Both the position numbers and the translations under genes were made by a program. From Karstenula rhodostoma CBS 690.94 (lineage: Eukaryota > Ascomycota > Dothideomycetes > Pleosporales > Didymosphaeriaceae): DNA of 64,000 bases. The DNA is taken from NCBI GenBank assembly GCA_010093485.1, contig MU001507.1:880844-944843 (forward strand). Reading direction: 5' to 3'. Below are positions 44,088 through 56,114 of the stretch, piece after piece. Position 1 is the stretch's first letter; each line of letters starts with the position of its first letter. Under the pieces are notes generated by a model that ran no database searches, was not told where the DNA came from, and saw nothing but the letters and a program-made list of their open reading frames with translations.

Positions 44088-45747
44088 TTAAGAGCTCACT
44101 TTCTCTGCGAGTGGAATGCAACCATCGGCAATGCTATCCAAACCCTTGAATCCTTCCTCCACAATCCACCTCTGGCTATGCTGCTTCAAAACATTGCACG
44201 CGTGTCCCACAGCCAGCAATCCAGGCGGGCGACTGCCTTCTTCCTCGACAGCAGCGCATACATGCTCTAGTGTTGTTCTTATCACTCTCTGATCTGGGCA
44301 GCTGGCCCGCTCCAGCACAGCACAGGGCGTATCCATCGGGTATTCGTGCTGCTGCAGAGACTCTATCAAAGCAGAGAGTCGGTGCAGTGACATTAGGAAA
44401 ACCACCGTTCGTGTCTGAATGTATGGCGGAGGAACAAGGGGAGCGCCCTTGCGGCCAGTACCTGTGCATATCAAAACTTGATCGGCCACGCCACGATGTG
44501 TCAACGGAATGTCGGCGAAAAGTGGTGCGCTAAGCGCGCTTGTGATACCAGGGAGGACGGTCGGGGTGTATCCGTGAGCTCTGAAGAATAGGAACTCTTC
44601 TCCGCCGCGGCCATAGATGTATGGATCGCCTTGCTTGATGCGAACTACCACTTTTCCAGCTTTGAGGCCTTCCAATCCCATATCCAGCAGCTCTTCTTGT
44701 GCCTTGTCAGCATTGCCAGGAAACTTTCTCGCGATATGCACTGTTGCCCGGCGGGGAATCAAGTCCAATATAGCGCTGGGAACCAGTTTGTCCGCCAGCA
44801 CCAGGTCCGCTGAAAGGATTGCCTTGTGCGCTGCCTGCGTGAGTAGATCTGGATGTCCAGGACCAGAGCCCACTAACGCGATCCGCCCAGCGGCTGCGAC
44901 AGATACATCGCCGCCAGCTCTCTGCTTCAACTGCGAGCTCTTATAGTCGTGCAGGACGGCTTCAACATCAGCGTCGGAGATTGTCGCAAGACGACGGAGC
45001 GGCCAGTATTCGCAGATTTGAGAGAGCCAGCGCATCCGGCGACCGCGAGCGATTTCGGCACTTTCGGTGGTCACTAGCTTGTTGAAAGTGGCGGATTGTC
45101 CAACGTCTTCCTCCTCAACCTCTAGATCCTGGGATAGCTCGGCTGCATGATCTTCTTCCCAGATGCGCCGCCGCATTGTGCCCAGTCGCTCCACCGCGTC
45201 GCCAAGATGTGCTGGAAGGGAGGACGCTATTTCTCGACGGATTCGAGCCGATAGCTTGCACCCTTTACCAGACGTTGTCACGCCAATTTGTAAGGGGCCG
45301 TCGGAGTACGTAGATAGGAGCGTGAATGAACACAGGTTCGGAGCATCGGCGACGTTGACTGGTATTCGTAGACGTCGACATAAATTCGAGACTAATGTGC
45401 CTGATCACCGTTCAGTGTCAATCGAAAGGAGAAGTGCTCTGAGGCTTACTCAGGTTTCCCTTGCCGCCCGCGGTCACAAATACAGCGTCTACTACGTGGT
45501 CGACCTCTTCGCGCCCCAAAGTTGTAAGGTCGTCGTCGTGGAAGCCGCGTTTTAACCATTGCACCTCGCCATCCTCGATACGCTTGGCCAGGCCGTAGTG
45601 CAGAGTAGCATCTTCAGGCGCAAGTAGTATCGGTTTGGCGCCAACTTCGAGAGAGCGTGTGCATCGCGCAGCCGCGAGTGGGTTCGATCCGATTATTAAA
45701 TGTATATGGGATGCTGAGTCCACAGCAGTAAGGAGAGCTGGTGCCAT
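44088..45747 (-). CDS. met1: Siroheme synthase: uroporphyrinogen-III methyltransferase with N-terminal dehydrogenase-like domain (Met1 type)
   Basis: Two exons (45450..45747, 44088..45391) give 533 aa. Residues 1-200 resemble the CysG/Met8 NAD-binding domain (IHLIIGSNPLAAARCTRSLEVG, VDAVFVTAGGKGNLIS, NVADAPNLCSFTLLSTYSDG, LQIGVTTSGKGCKLSARIRREI). From about residue 250 the SAM-dependent uroporphyrin methyltransferase follows: RIALVGSGPGHPDLLT, ADLVLADKLVP, VVRIKQGDPYIYGRGGEE, LPGITSALSAPLFADIPLTHRG and VLICTGTGRKG. The product makes precorrin-2 and probably carries it toward siroheme, the cofactor of sulfite and nitrite reductases. The domain order is that of bacterial CysG. Whether the N-terminal domain is active needs checking. 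Confidence 0.93.
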
Positions 45748-46114
45748 GATCAGACAATTACAGAAGGTTCACGAGAAGTTGGTCGAAGAGAGAGAAGTCC
45801 AGACGAAAGTTCTCAACATGTCAAGCTTGCGATCGCGCAATTGCGGAGGCAACCCACTTACGCGATGCCCTTCAGGGTTCTTTTCTTGTGCCGATATCGA
45901 TAGCGCTAGACTAGTTCCGGTGGGCGGACGGGATGCCGAGGAGAAGGTTCCCCACTGATGCAGCCCAATAGCACGCGGGGAGATAGCGATCTCAAAGTCG
46001 ACCAGTCACATCTCCGTTTTCCATCAAAGCAGGCCCGCCGAGGAGATGGTGAAAATCAAACACTTCCGGAGGAGATTCCAAAGATCGAACATTTCCGGTG
46101 GATTTGCCCTATCA
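45748..46114. other. Intergenic between two minus-strand genes
   Basis: Promoter of the siroheme synthase gene and 3' end of RAV2. Contains two ACATTTCCG/ACACTTCCGG-like sequences near 46060 and 46090; no known factor assigned. Confidence 0.5.
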
Positions 46115-47145
46115 TCATTCCAATTGCTCTTCCCTGCCCATGACGATATGTAAAGCCTTGCGGCTCAGCAGTACGTTGTGTTCCAACGCGTTTAGCTTCG
46201 CCATGGCCGAGATGAGAGCTGGGTCCTGGGTCTCAACCCGAATCTTCTCTTTCACACGCACGTCTTGCTTGCGGAACTTGAAGACCTGATCGGCCTCGTC
46301 GTGGACGGGTGGGCGGACTCCACCAAGAGCACCGTACAGTCGATCCCGCAGGTTGAAGCCAGTGTAACCGTCGTCAGCGGTGGCACTCTGTCCCTCGAGC
46401 GTGCGAATCTCGAGCACCAAGGCAGCGTCGAAGACGTATAGATGAAAGGAGACGTTGGCAGGTAGTGGCGGGTCAAAGATGTGTTCATCGAGCGGGTTCT
46501 CCCACCACGCCGGCTGAGTATCCGAGTATCCCTTGAGCGCCTGGCGGGCTTCAGAAATGTGATCGTGCAACAAGCGCAGCTGTCCAGCGACGAAGTTGGC
46601 ATCGGTCGCGTCGCCGGTCCATGTAGTCACGTCGATAACGTCGAGACAAGTATTGATGGCGGTGCGTATCGCCGTCAGCTGGGGGACAACGAGCGTTGGA
46701 GCTTGCGGCGCAGACGATATAGCCAGGTCTACCGATGTTGCTCCGCGCGGCGGTGGCAGGCTTGCCAGCCGGAGCTTCACATTCTAGAGCACGCCGTGAG
46801 CAAGTTGCAGACATTGAGCGGATTCAGAGAAGCTTACGCCTTTGACGATGCGGGTTCCTACACGCGTAACGAGACCTTTCAGGCTCTCAGAGCGCAGGGA
46901 CGACAGGACCAGCGTCGAGCCGCTCTCTGACGGCGCAAGGAGAGCTGCGCATTCCTCGATACCAGCTTTCAGCGATTGCAACGTGTCGCGCAGCTGCACA
47001 AGCAGCCACTCGAGCTCGCGGGCCTGTACAGCAAGTCAATGATGGGCATGCTGCCGCGGCTACACAGCGTCCGGCATACCTGCGAGGCGGCCTGTTCGCG
47101 GGCCAGCTGAGTGTTGTCGATGGGCGGCCAGACAGCAGTAGACAT
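46115..47145 (-). CDS. rav2: Rogdi/Rav2 family, RAVE complex subunit
   Basis: Three exons (47080..47145, 46838..47023, 46115..46783) give 306 aa. The Rogdi leucine-zipper family is recognised from ARELEWLLVQLRDTLQSLKAG, the following helix with SLRSESLKGLVTRVGTRIVKG, and the strand-rich middle WWENPLDEHIFDPPLPANVSFHLYVFDAALVLEIRTLE, ending with a helix containing AMAKLNALEHNVLLSRKALH. Rav2 belongs to the RAVE complex, which promotes assembly of the V1 and V0 sectors of the vacuolar proton pump. Human ROGDI is the orthologue. Introns fall between helices, and all have good branch points. Confidence 0.88.
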
Positions 47146-47660
47146 GTTTCACAGAGATCTGGTTGCAGAGAATGTGTCGTCGTCGGTTGCTGAACTTGCG
47201 TGATTGCGTGGATCCTCACCCTTGCGAATGGCCCATGCCTCAGCTGCCCCATAGATGTTTGCAAGGATTCCAATCCCGCTGCGGATCTATCCATCATACA
47301 TATATGAACATTACGAGCAAATGCATCTGGCTCTACGTACAATACCCACGCGTATCTGACCACAGTCAATTCCCACAAGGTGCTCCTCGATCGTGCTCTC
47401 CACGTGAATCTATGATGTAACCGTACATCATCGCGACTAGCGGCACTACCGGAGCTTCTGTTCCTGTTCCACGATCTGCCCACCCACTCGTAGATCTCCC
47501 AATACGTCACACAAACCCCAGCTTTGTTTAAACAGGACATTTGCATCATGCCTATTTTGTTCCGCTCTCATCCGGGCTTGCCTAAAATACCAACCACCTC
47601 TCGTCTCCCAGCGTAGGATTGCCACTGTAAACTTGCTACCTGCCATTAATTGAGCCTACC
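47146..47660. other. Divergent promoter of RAV2 and the Sur7-type gene
   Basis: 515 bases between start codons at 47145 and 47661. No gene or named motif recognised. Confidence 0.5.
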
Positions 47661-48565
47661 ATGGTTGCTCGTGCGTTGCGCTTCCCCCTTGTCTACATCT
47701 GCGTCTGCTTACTGCCTCAGGACCTATTCTCGGCTTGGTAGCCCTGTTCCTCCTCGCCGGTGGACTCCTCCTCCATTGGTTCCTCGTCCTCTCTGGCGGT
47801 GTGAACAGCTCCCCTGAGAACCAGTTCTACTTCCTCGAGGCCTCTACAAAGGGCATTGCCAACGCACGCAACCCGTCGCGATGGACTTTCTGGGCCATCT
47901 GCGGCGTTGATGGCAGCGACCACAACGCGAATTGCGGATCGCCGGTCCCTGCTCTGCCGTTTGATCCTCCGCGCAACTTTGGCACGCAAAACAACATCCC
48001 AGAAAGCTTCATTGGGTAAGACGACCGCTACCGAGTAAACCAGGTCTCAGTCAACTGACTTTAACAGCACACACATAAACTACTATTTGTCTCGTGTCAT
48101 GTTCGCCGGGTACCTTGTCGCCTTCTTCTTCGCCCACATCGCCTTGGTCACGGGTTTGCTGGCGCTCTTCAGCCGTCTGGGAGGTTATCTTAGCGCTCTC
48201 ACGACTTTTGTTGCTATGTTTTTCCAGGTCCTCGGAGCTGCTCTCATGACGTAAGTACCCACACCGTGCTGACGCGCCCATACAAATGCTAATCTCCAAT
48301 CAGTGCCTGGGTAGTCCGAGGACGCAATGCATGGCGCAGCAGTGGCTTCGATTCGCATATCGGCACCAAGTTGATGGGCTTCGCCTGGGCCACCTTTGTC
48401 TGCTATTTCCTGGCCTCTATCCTTTTCTGCATCGGCGGTACTATCGGCCGTGAGTCCTCTGGAAGCTCTCGCATGAGCCGCAAACGATCGACGCGGTCCA
48501 GCCGAAGCAGGGGCAGCTTCCTTGATACGGAGTCGCAAAGTAGAGTGAAGGACAACTACTCCTAA
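47661..48565 (+). CDS. Sur7/PalI-family plasma-membrane protein
   Basis: Four exons (47661..47670, 47721..48015, 48068..48250, 48304..48565) give 249 aa; the first exon is only 10 nt (M-V-A-R). The sequence MVARPILGLVALFLLAGGLL gives the first helix. A long extracellular loop follows (WTFWAICGVDGSDHNANCGS, PVPALPFDPPRNFGT), and then three more helices (FAGYLVAFFFAHIALVTGLL, TTFVAMFFQVLGAALMTAW, GFAWATFVCYFLASILFCIG). The four-helix claudin-like layout with the cysteine-bearing loop and the P-x-PALPFDPP-x-NFGT motif defines Sur7-type proteins of eisosomes and cell cortex. The basic, serine-rich tail is cytosolic. Confidence 0.92.
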
Positions 48566-48859
48566 ACTTCGCACTCCTAAACCTCGCACCTTGAGAATGT
48601 GGGAGGTTTGATCTCTGTGTGGGTGAAATTTGGGTGGGTAATGTAAGGCGGAGAGTCGGTGGAATCTGTACACAGTATTGTAATTCTTGGCACCCCACCG
48701 AGTTCCTTTATCGAGTTTTGCCGCGGCTTGCCCAAGCTCGCGAACTATCACATTTGACTATTGTAATTCACTCAGTCACCTAATGTATATTGATCCATGT
48801 TGTATAATATATTCATATTTCGTACATGTTCTACTACGGCACCCCGTGTAGAATAACCA

Positions 48860-51608
48860 TCACTCGTTCTTCCGACTCAGGCCTGTGAGAGCCCTCTCCT
48901 TGTGCGCTCTTGGAAAAAATGGTTCGTTGTCTCCCACCAGTAATGGACTGGGTGGGGCGCTCCGTTCCTGAGTGGGCGCTTCGACCACGAACATCTCTTC
49001 TTCGTTTGCTGCACTGCTCGGTGTTTCTGCAAGCGATTTTCGCTGTCGTCGTTTGGGTACCGATGGCGGTGTGCTTGGCGCGGCCTCATCTGAAGCTGAC
49101 TTCCTCGTAGGAGGTCTTTCGAGTCCATGTGAATCGGTATCCCTGGCTTCGGTGGGAGCGTCGGGGTGCGGTGATGCTGGCGCGGACGGCATCGTCGGAG
49201 TCTTCGCACCCACCGGGACTTTCCGTGCCAAACTTGCCAAAGCAGAAGCAGTCTGGGCACTCCATGTTCCTTTCCTGTCCTTTGCCGGGTGTGGGAGCGG
49301 TGTCCCGGGAGGTGGTAGAGGCTGGCCCCTGCCAATAGGCCCCTGGGGTATCTGAAGTCCGTTCTTCGAGCTATTTCGTGTGTGCTTAGCCTCTGGTGGT
49401 TCCCATCCTTCGTTTCCTTTCGGGGGCGAGGTGCCGGTGATTTCAGCTGAACTCGCATTCTGCCGGGCAGTTAGCCATTTCTTGGCTGCGTTTGTTGCGG
49501 TGTTCAAAGATTGGTTGAGCGTGGTGCGTTTTTGTAGGGTTGTAGCTTCGCTTGGCTGTTCCGTTTCCTTCTCAGGGCTGGTGTTTATCCTGCTTCCAGA
49601 GGAAGCTTCTTGAGTAGGCATCGTAGCCAATATGTCATCGAAGCTTTGAGTGGGGTCGATTTCTTTCTCACGGTCGTGAGAAGAGGAGTGTCGCCGTTGA
49701 GGTCGAGGAGGTAGTGGAGGGTTCGAGGGCGATAGTGGTGGCGATCTTGCTGCTGTGTCTTTCATCAAGGCAGCGGCCTTGATTTGCTCTCCCCTTTCAT
49801 TGCTCTGAGAGTAAGCTGGATCTGTATGGACTGCGGGATCCACTGCACCAGCATGCGAGTAGGAGCTGGCTCGCATAGACCGCGGTTTGACACGCGGGGA
49901 CTGATCAACCAAGGGTGAAATGTCTGCGCTGTCCTCGGTTGACTCTGATTGCACATGTCTTCTATTGTAGAGTGTATTCAAACCCAGGCCAGATCCGCTC
50001 TTACCTGCATCACTGGACGACGTATAGACAGCGTTCGAAATCGATGCTGCTTCCGAAGTCAGATCATCGGGGGGAGCCTGAACGATGCCCACGATATGAG
50101 GCATATGTGGTTCGACCAACTCGTCTTTCCAGATACCGCCTCTGAATTGGTTCAGTTCCGTAGCGAAGAAGGGCATGTCATCCCAGTTCGGGAGTACAAG
50201 AGTTTCATTGACTACTTCTCGTATCCGGCTTTCGATTGCGCGCAGGATGACTCCATATGTGATTTGACGCGAACTGACGACAGGCTCCACGGACAGTTCC
50301 ATCTTAGGTGGGACTTCAAAAGTGACCCATAATCGGTTGCTCGGCGGAGGTTTAATTCGGATCAGCACACGGCCTTCTAGGCTTTTCAGGATTGTTGCGA
50401 GTATGATGGTAACCTCTCGAGGCTTAAAGCGAGAACCTAGCTCTATTCTTGCCACTGCGGATATGTCGATACGGAAGTTGCCTTTGTAGCTGATATCAGC
50501 TTCAACGGTCAGGTCACCGTCCACAGTCAACTCCTTCAGTTTTGGATTAGTGATGAATGGCGGCATATTTCCCATATCCAGCTTCTGTACTTTTACGCTG
50601 CTGATCAAGCTTGGCTTTTGGACACGGTCTATTTTCTTTGTAACCTTGTTCCAGATAAATTTCTCGATATGTTTGGTCTTGTACATTGCCAAGAACAGTC
50701 TTCCTATTAGAGCATTGATCCAGCGAGTGTTGAAATTCTCTTCAGATGCATGAAGTTGTTGAACGAGCTTGATCAGATCTGCAGGGTTGAACTTCAGCGG
50801 AGGTGGCGGGCCTACAGTTGACTTTACGTGACTCTCCTGGCTGCGTAACATGGCATGATAGAAGTCTTCCTTCTCGGAACAATTGTCGGAGAAAAGGTAA
50901 TACGATTTCGAATTGCCAACAGCGCTTGCCGAGTCTCTTGGTGCGAGAAGAATGCAGTTGCGCTTGATCCACAACTCTCCCTCCGGTATATTCTCGCCAC
51001 CAGCATATATCGACACGGAATAGTGTGCGAGCGAAATCACATGGCGAACCTCGACTTGTTCGGAATCGTCATATAGCATGAGATGGCCGAGTCTATTGAT
51101 ATTAGCCCTAGATATCGAGTTACTGGAAGAAGTGCAACGCATACCTCAGAACAATATAGAAGACATTCCGCGTCTTCTTGTTCTTTCCTTGCGACGGACT
51201 GAAGGTGGGACTTGCAGTCTTGTTCCTATCAAAGATGCTTCGATACATCGACTGGTATACGCTTGGGCTTTCCATGGCTGTTACCGCGCCTGTTGCAGGA
51301 GTGGTCCGCTCCGGTGGCTTGCCATTCAACCCACCTGGTACGTATTCCTGTGCTATAGCAAAATAACCAGACGCCACGTCGGGGACATGTTTGGCTTTCA
51401 ACTCGCGAAGCAGGTCTTCTCCCAGACCGGCTCCCCAGTCCTTGAACTCTGCATCAGCTTCCTTGTCCAGCACGCTCGGCGTCGCCTCCTCCTGGGTGTT
51501 GTATGCATCGCGCGTGCCCACGGTCCACAGTGTCCATGCGAGTAGCGGCAGGAAAGTTAATCCGCCAAATATGTATCCGATCAACAGCCCCAGCGCCAGA
51601 CTGCCCAT
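48860..51608 (-). CDS. nvj2: PH and SMP-LTD lipid-transfer protein (Nvj2/TEX2-like)
   Basis: Two exons (51145..51608, 48860..51092) give 898 aa. An N-terminal membrane segment (MGSLALGLLIGYIFGGLTFL) anchors the protein, probably in the ER. A PH domain begins near LRLGHLMLYDDSEQVEVRHV. The SMP lipid-binding domain covers about residues 290-520: ENFNTRWINALIGRLFLAMY, LGNMPPFITNPKL-type DMGNMPPFITNP, DGDLTVEADISYKGNFRIDI, FEVPPKMELSVEPVVSSRQI. The C-terminal 370 residues are disordered and Pro/Ser-rich. Members move lipids such as ceramide at ER contact sites. An in-frame GT-AG stretch (49945..50004, 60 nt, donor CAG|GTAAGA) could be an optional intron. Confidence 0.92.
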
Positions 51609-52953
51609 TCTCTACTATGAGAAGCAACCTCCAATTGTGACCGGCTCGTCCCTCGAACACCTGCTGTGATCGGGACTGCTAGCCTCCGAGTGCATCCCAA
51701 TCTTCAACCGTTGTCTTCTTCTACCCCGTCGCCAGGTGAAGGAGTCCAACCGTGCGTTCTTGCAATATGTGTTTACGAGCATGCGCAGGCGATGCGGCGG
51801 GGTTCGGGCGGGGTTTGGGCGGGGATAATGCAATGCGCGTGTAACGACAGCTCACGAGCGATCTCAGCGACAGTGTTGTGGTGTATACGTTCGGCGGGTT
51901 CGGATGAGCGGTAGGGTGTCGAGATGAAGCGGAGATCAACAAGTTCCTGGCATGTACACAGACGTGTTCCACGTGGTCTGTCTCTGCCTGGGCTGTTGTT
52001 GGCGGAGGTCAGCTGGTCCGAGCGCGACCACTTACACATGCACTACACAGCAAGAGTGACGGACTCTACTCTGTACATGTGTATTCACGTCTCGCTTTAT
52101 GACTTCACAACATAAAAAGACAGTAGTTGAAAAATTCTCTTAATGCACCATGTATGTACGTAATGCAAGCTGACGTATGTACCACCACCCACCCGTCATT
52201 CCAAACCCAAACACCATACCACGCCCTCCTATTCTTATTGGGCATGACAGCACGAACGTGGAGGCGTGCCCTTGCTTGCCCAGACAAACACGCCTGTATA
52301 CTGGCAAAATTACCCTCGCATACCTAGATGTGACTTCATACATCAGCTTTCGAAATTGCTGCCGAAAACAACCGCTTCACGAAGAGCGGTCGAGCGTAAG
52401 GCAAAAAATACACGTAGTGAACAAGACACAGTTCGTGTCGTCGAGCCGAGAATGTGTTCGTGGACCGTAAATTAGATCTGCAAACAGCAGATAACGAAGG
52501 CTCCATTGCCATCGTTGTTCTTGAAGCAAAGAAATGCGGTGCCGTGTGGCCCACCGACAGAACAAACCCCAAGATAAGGCTTCGTCGGATCGTGAAAATA
52601 ACGTCGCGACTATAATAGAGGCCTTGTACAAGAGCTGAGGGAATGCTGGATAGCCCATGCTGCGAAGGCCGTGAGTCCCCAAGCATTTGTCTCCGGGCTG
52701 TATGTCGGTCGAGAAGTAGTTGAAATCTTTGTACAAGAATTCTAGATCGAAATGCCGTATCAAAACAGCCGGAACGAGAAGAAGAACCAGAAGAATTCGA
52801 ACAGAATGAGATCCTCGTGGGATGAAATTATGATATCATGGAAGGGATCCCGGAGTTATAGTCGTGGGCTCGATGTCTATGAGCTTTAGGTGGTGTCGCT
52901 GTGCTGGACACTAACTAGCACTAGCGCCAGGGTACCTGTAGTGCGGGTACGGA
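51609..52953. other. Intergenic, no gene seen
   Basis: 1.35 kb between the Nvj2-like gene and PALI. Several open frames overlap but none shows splice support or recognisable sequence. A short interval near 52912-52953 could encode an alternative PalI C-terminus. Confidence 0.5.
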
Positions 52954-55172
52954 TTAGCATAAGCCTTCGGTCGATTCAAGTCCAGGTTTGACTGACCGTC
53001 CTGCACCAAGACCCACGTTAGTCATGGGATTGATACCGCCTCGGCCTCGGCCTCCCCTGCCTCGTCCTCCACCTCTGCTCGGTGGACCGGCTCCTGGTAT
53101 CGCAAAATCAGGATTGGCAGCGTTTGCTTCCAATATCACATCTTCTGGTCTCATAGGACGTCGTTGTCCATAGGGGCCATATGGCGCGGGCATTGGAGGA
53201 CCTGTAGATGAAACACTGTCAGCTTATTCACGAGAAGTCGACACGTTCAGAAGAAAACTTACCAGGCGGCGGTTTCCAATTGGGATTGACTCCTCGTTGA
53301 GAGACTGATGTGAAATGAGAGGTCTCTGATGCTGCTGGAGATCGAGAACCGTCGTCTTCAAATGAATGTCGTAGAAGATTCGGGTCGCTCGTGTTTAATG
53401 AAGGATTGGAGTTATTGAAAGGCCGGTTTGGGGGACCACCAGGAACTAATGCAGAAGGAAGAGCGCCAAGCCGGCTTGCGTTGGGTAAAGGCTCAGCGAA
53501 TTTGGGGTCCACGTCTTCGTAGTAGTAGTCAGATGTCCGTTCGTTCCTAGGTGCCCCAACCGTCGACAACTGCGCAGGGAGTTCGATAGGAGAATCCTGA
53601 ATGGGTGACAGACCGCGACTGTTGCTGCTGGTTATGGTTGGGATTGTCTGGTCAGAGTTGTTGTGCCAGCCTGCGGTGGCCACCATGGGACGAGACTCTT
53701 CTTGTGTGGAGTATTCTGAGGATGGACTTATGGGCCCCGATGGGCGACGCTGTGGAGCTTGGGCAGGAAATCCACCTTGTTGCAAAGCAAGCATTCCCTG
53801 TACATCCCCGTCACTCTCACGCAAGCCACCATAGCTCTGATTACCACCGTTCCTCGAGTCCATTTCAATGGCTTGACCAATCGGCATTCGCTGTTGCGTG
53901 GCCGGAGACGGACCACGTGCGTTGTATGGTCCAGAGGGCGTGCCTTGGCCATAGAAGTCATTGTTATATCCGGGTGGGGGAGGACCTCGTCCAAAGTTTC
54001 CCGGCCCTGCTCGGGCACCTCCGTTCCAACCTGGTGGCGGCGGTCCTCGCATACCGCCTCTTGGTGGTGGCCCGTATCCTCCTCTCGGTCCATAACCTCC
54101 TCTAGGCCCTCCTCTTCCACGACCATATGCCCCTCCTCTGCCAGCCGGAGGTCCCATTCGGGCTACGTTTTGCATGGCATAAGGGTCATTTGGCATTGGC
54201 GGAATTGTATTTCCATATTGATCAACCGGTGGTCGTCCACGGCCAGAGGGAGCTCGACCAGGAGGCATCGATCTGTCCTCGGAGCGAACGCTGCTGGTGG
54301 TTTTGAGGGAGGGGTTGCGAGCGTTAAGCGGGATGGTGTCGTCTTGCAGGCCGGGCTTCTGAACCTCATATGATGCAAATTCCGCGTTCTTGGAGTTGTC
54401 AGAAAGCATTGTTTCGCCGGACATGGGAGGCGGAGATTCAGCTTTTGGTAATGCCTCAGCAGTGGTAGTGTTGATCCCATCGCCGTTCCGATTTGTGTAG
54501 TAATTCTGACCGTTCATCTCTGCGTTCTCCGCAATCCTTCGCTTTCTCGCCTTGCGACTGACCAAGGTCCGCCTCATAGCGCAGGTCACCACGCCGCTCG
54601 CGACAATGATAATAGTAGCTGCCAAGACGATCCATCCTCCCCATGCTAGGTGCGGGACGAAGAGCAGAATGTCGACCAGAAACGCGAGCAACGACACAAG
54701 CAGCGTGGGAAACGTGAAGATAAGCAGCGCAAGTAGGAAGCGCGGCGAATGAGCGGGAGAATGGAAGTGTGCGGCCACAGCGAGGCCGAAGCATATCAAC
54801 GTCATGAGCGCAGCCACAGGATGCACAATGAGGATCGAGGAGAGCGAGTGGCGGGTCGCGGAGGGCAGCGAGAATTCGGAATCCGGTGCATCGGCAAAGA
54901 GATTGTCTACAGTAGCTCAGTGTCAGCGGTGGTCAACAGCAGTGCATCTGCACGCGTCCCTCTCGTCGTCGATGCTCACACGTACCGGTGTCGTAGCCAA
55001 TCATTGGCCCCTTGCAGTTGTTGCCATCGCAGTAGCCAAAGGTGCCAAAGCGAACACCGCGGAAGGTAGCGAGCGGAATGCCCTTGATTATGGGCGTGGA
55101 GATGGTGGACAGGAGAAGCAGCGCAAAGGCGGCGAAGAAGAGTATCGACAAGGGAGTGGCCGGTCGCAGCAT
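52954..55172 (-). CDS. palI: pH-response regulator PalI/Rim9
   Basis: Three exons (54986..55172, 53263..54906, 52954..53201) give 692 aa. The N-terminus is a signal-anchor helix (PLSILFFAAFALLLLSTIST) followed by the conserved GVRFGTFGYC motif. Three further helices follow (AALMTLICFGLAVAAHF, FLLALLIFTFPTLLVSLLAF, WIVLAATIIIVASGVVTCAM), then a long cytosolic tail rich in Gly, Pro and Arg with RGG-like repeats. The last exon carries RPEDVILEANAANPDFAIPG, a conserved PalI tail element. PalI/Rim9 assists plasma-membrane delivery of the alkaline pH sensor PalH/Rim21. The C-terminus is uncertain: a shifted frame from about 53000 to 52912 also looks coding. Confidence 0.9.
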
Positions 55173-56114
55173 ATTGACGAAGAGGGTCGGGCCCTTGCGA
55201 AGTCCAGCCTCAGCAGAGGCGACCGGTTTTGCAGCTGCTGTGCAGAGGTGGAGGAGACGGGCGCGCGGCGCGTGGATGTGCGGCGCTCGCGCTCAGACAG
55301 CTAGATGAGACGGAGATGGGCCCGTACGCTCTACGCGCGACGTCTGACAAGCGAATGACCGAACCTGAAGAGCGCAGAACAGGGGCAGCATGCCGATTGC
55401 AACTGTGAATACGGTGCCTGCGCAGCAAGAGATGGACGACGAACGACGAACGACGAGCGACGTAGACGAGCGCCGTTTGCAGCGGAGCTGTTGCGATCGG
55501 TATCTGTGGGGGAGGCGGGCGCCTGTCGCAAGAGGTCCACCACGCGCGGCGCTGGACTAGTGCGCAAGATACGAGATTGGATTCCTACGAGTCCAGGCGC
55601 GCTATGCAGTGTGAGCGGCTCGCCTATAGGCACCTTCGTGCTTTTGTGCACCCCCCGTGCTCCAATTTGGCTTGCGCGATCCACGAGGTTCGCACGCAGT
55701 CCGGTGCGAGGCGGGAGATGAGCGTCGCCATCTTCTTAGCGGCTAGACGCCTCGTCCTCCTTCAAGGAACATGTGCTTCAAAAAGAGCCGCACGCTGGGT
55801 ACACAATCCCCCTATCGCATCATATAACCGGGGCCTTAAGCCCCCAATCTCGTGCTCCACGCAGCCGCGACGGCTCAGCCCCTTGTCTGCCCAACCTAAA
55901 ACATGCACCGTCTGTTTTGATACAAGCACATCGTGAAGTTGAAATGTTTGATTCTTTTTAAAGGACCATCGTTATGCGCACTCTGCAGTGTCCCAGTTCC
56001 GTTCATATCCCTTGGAGTGACCAACGCCTATTCTGGGAATCCCAGCATGCTACACAACTCGTTTATCATCCACGCATGCCTCTCATGGGCATCCGCTGCT
56101 ACGACAATCCTCAT
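55173..56114. other. Intergenic between PALI and RPS4
   Basis: Promoter and 5' leader of PALI and 3' region of RPS4. A run of CGACGAACGACGAACGACGAGCGACG lies at about 55436-55461. No coding region supported. Confidence 0.5.

Noticed and set aside
55173..55684. Open minus-strand frame upstream of PALI, considered as an N-terminal extension
   Set aside because: PalI begins with its signal-anchor helix at 55172 as usual; the upstream frame is compositional.
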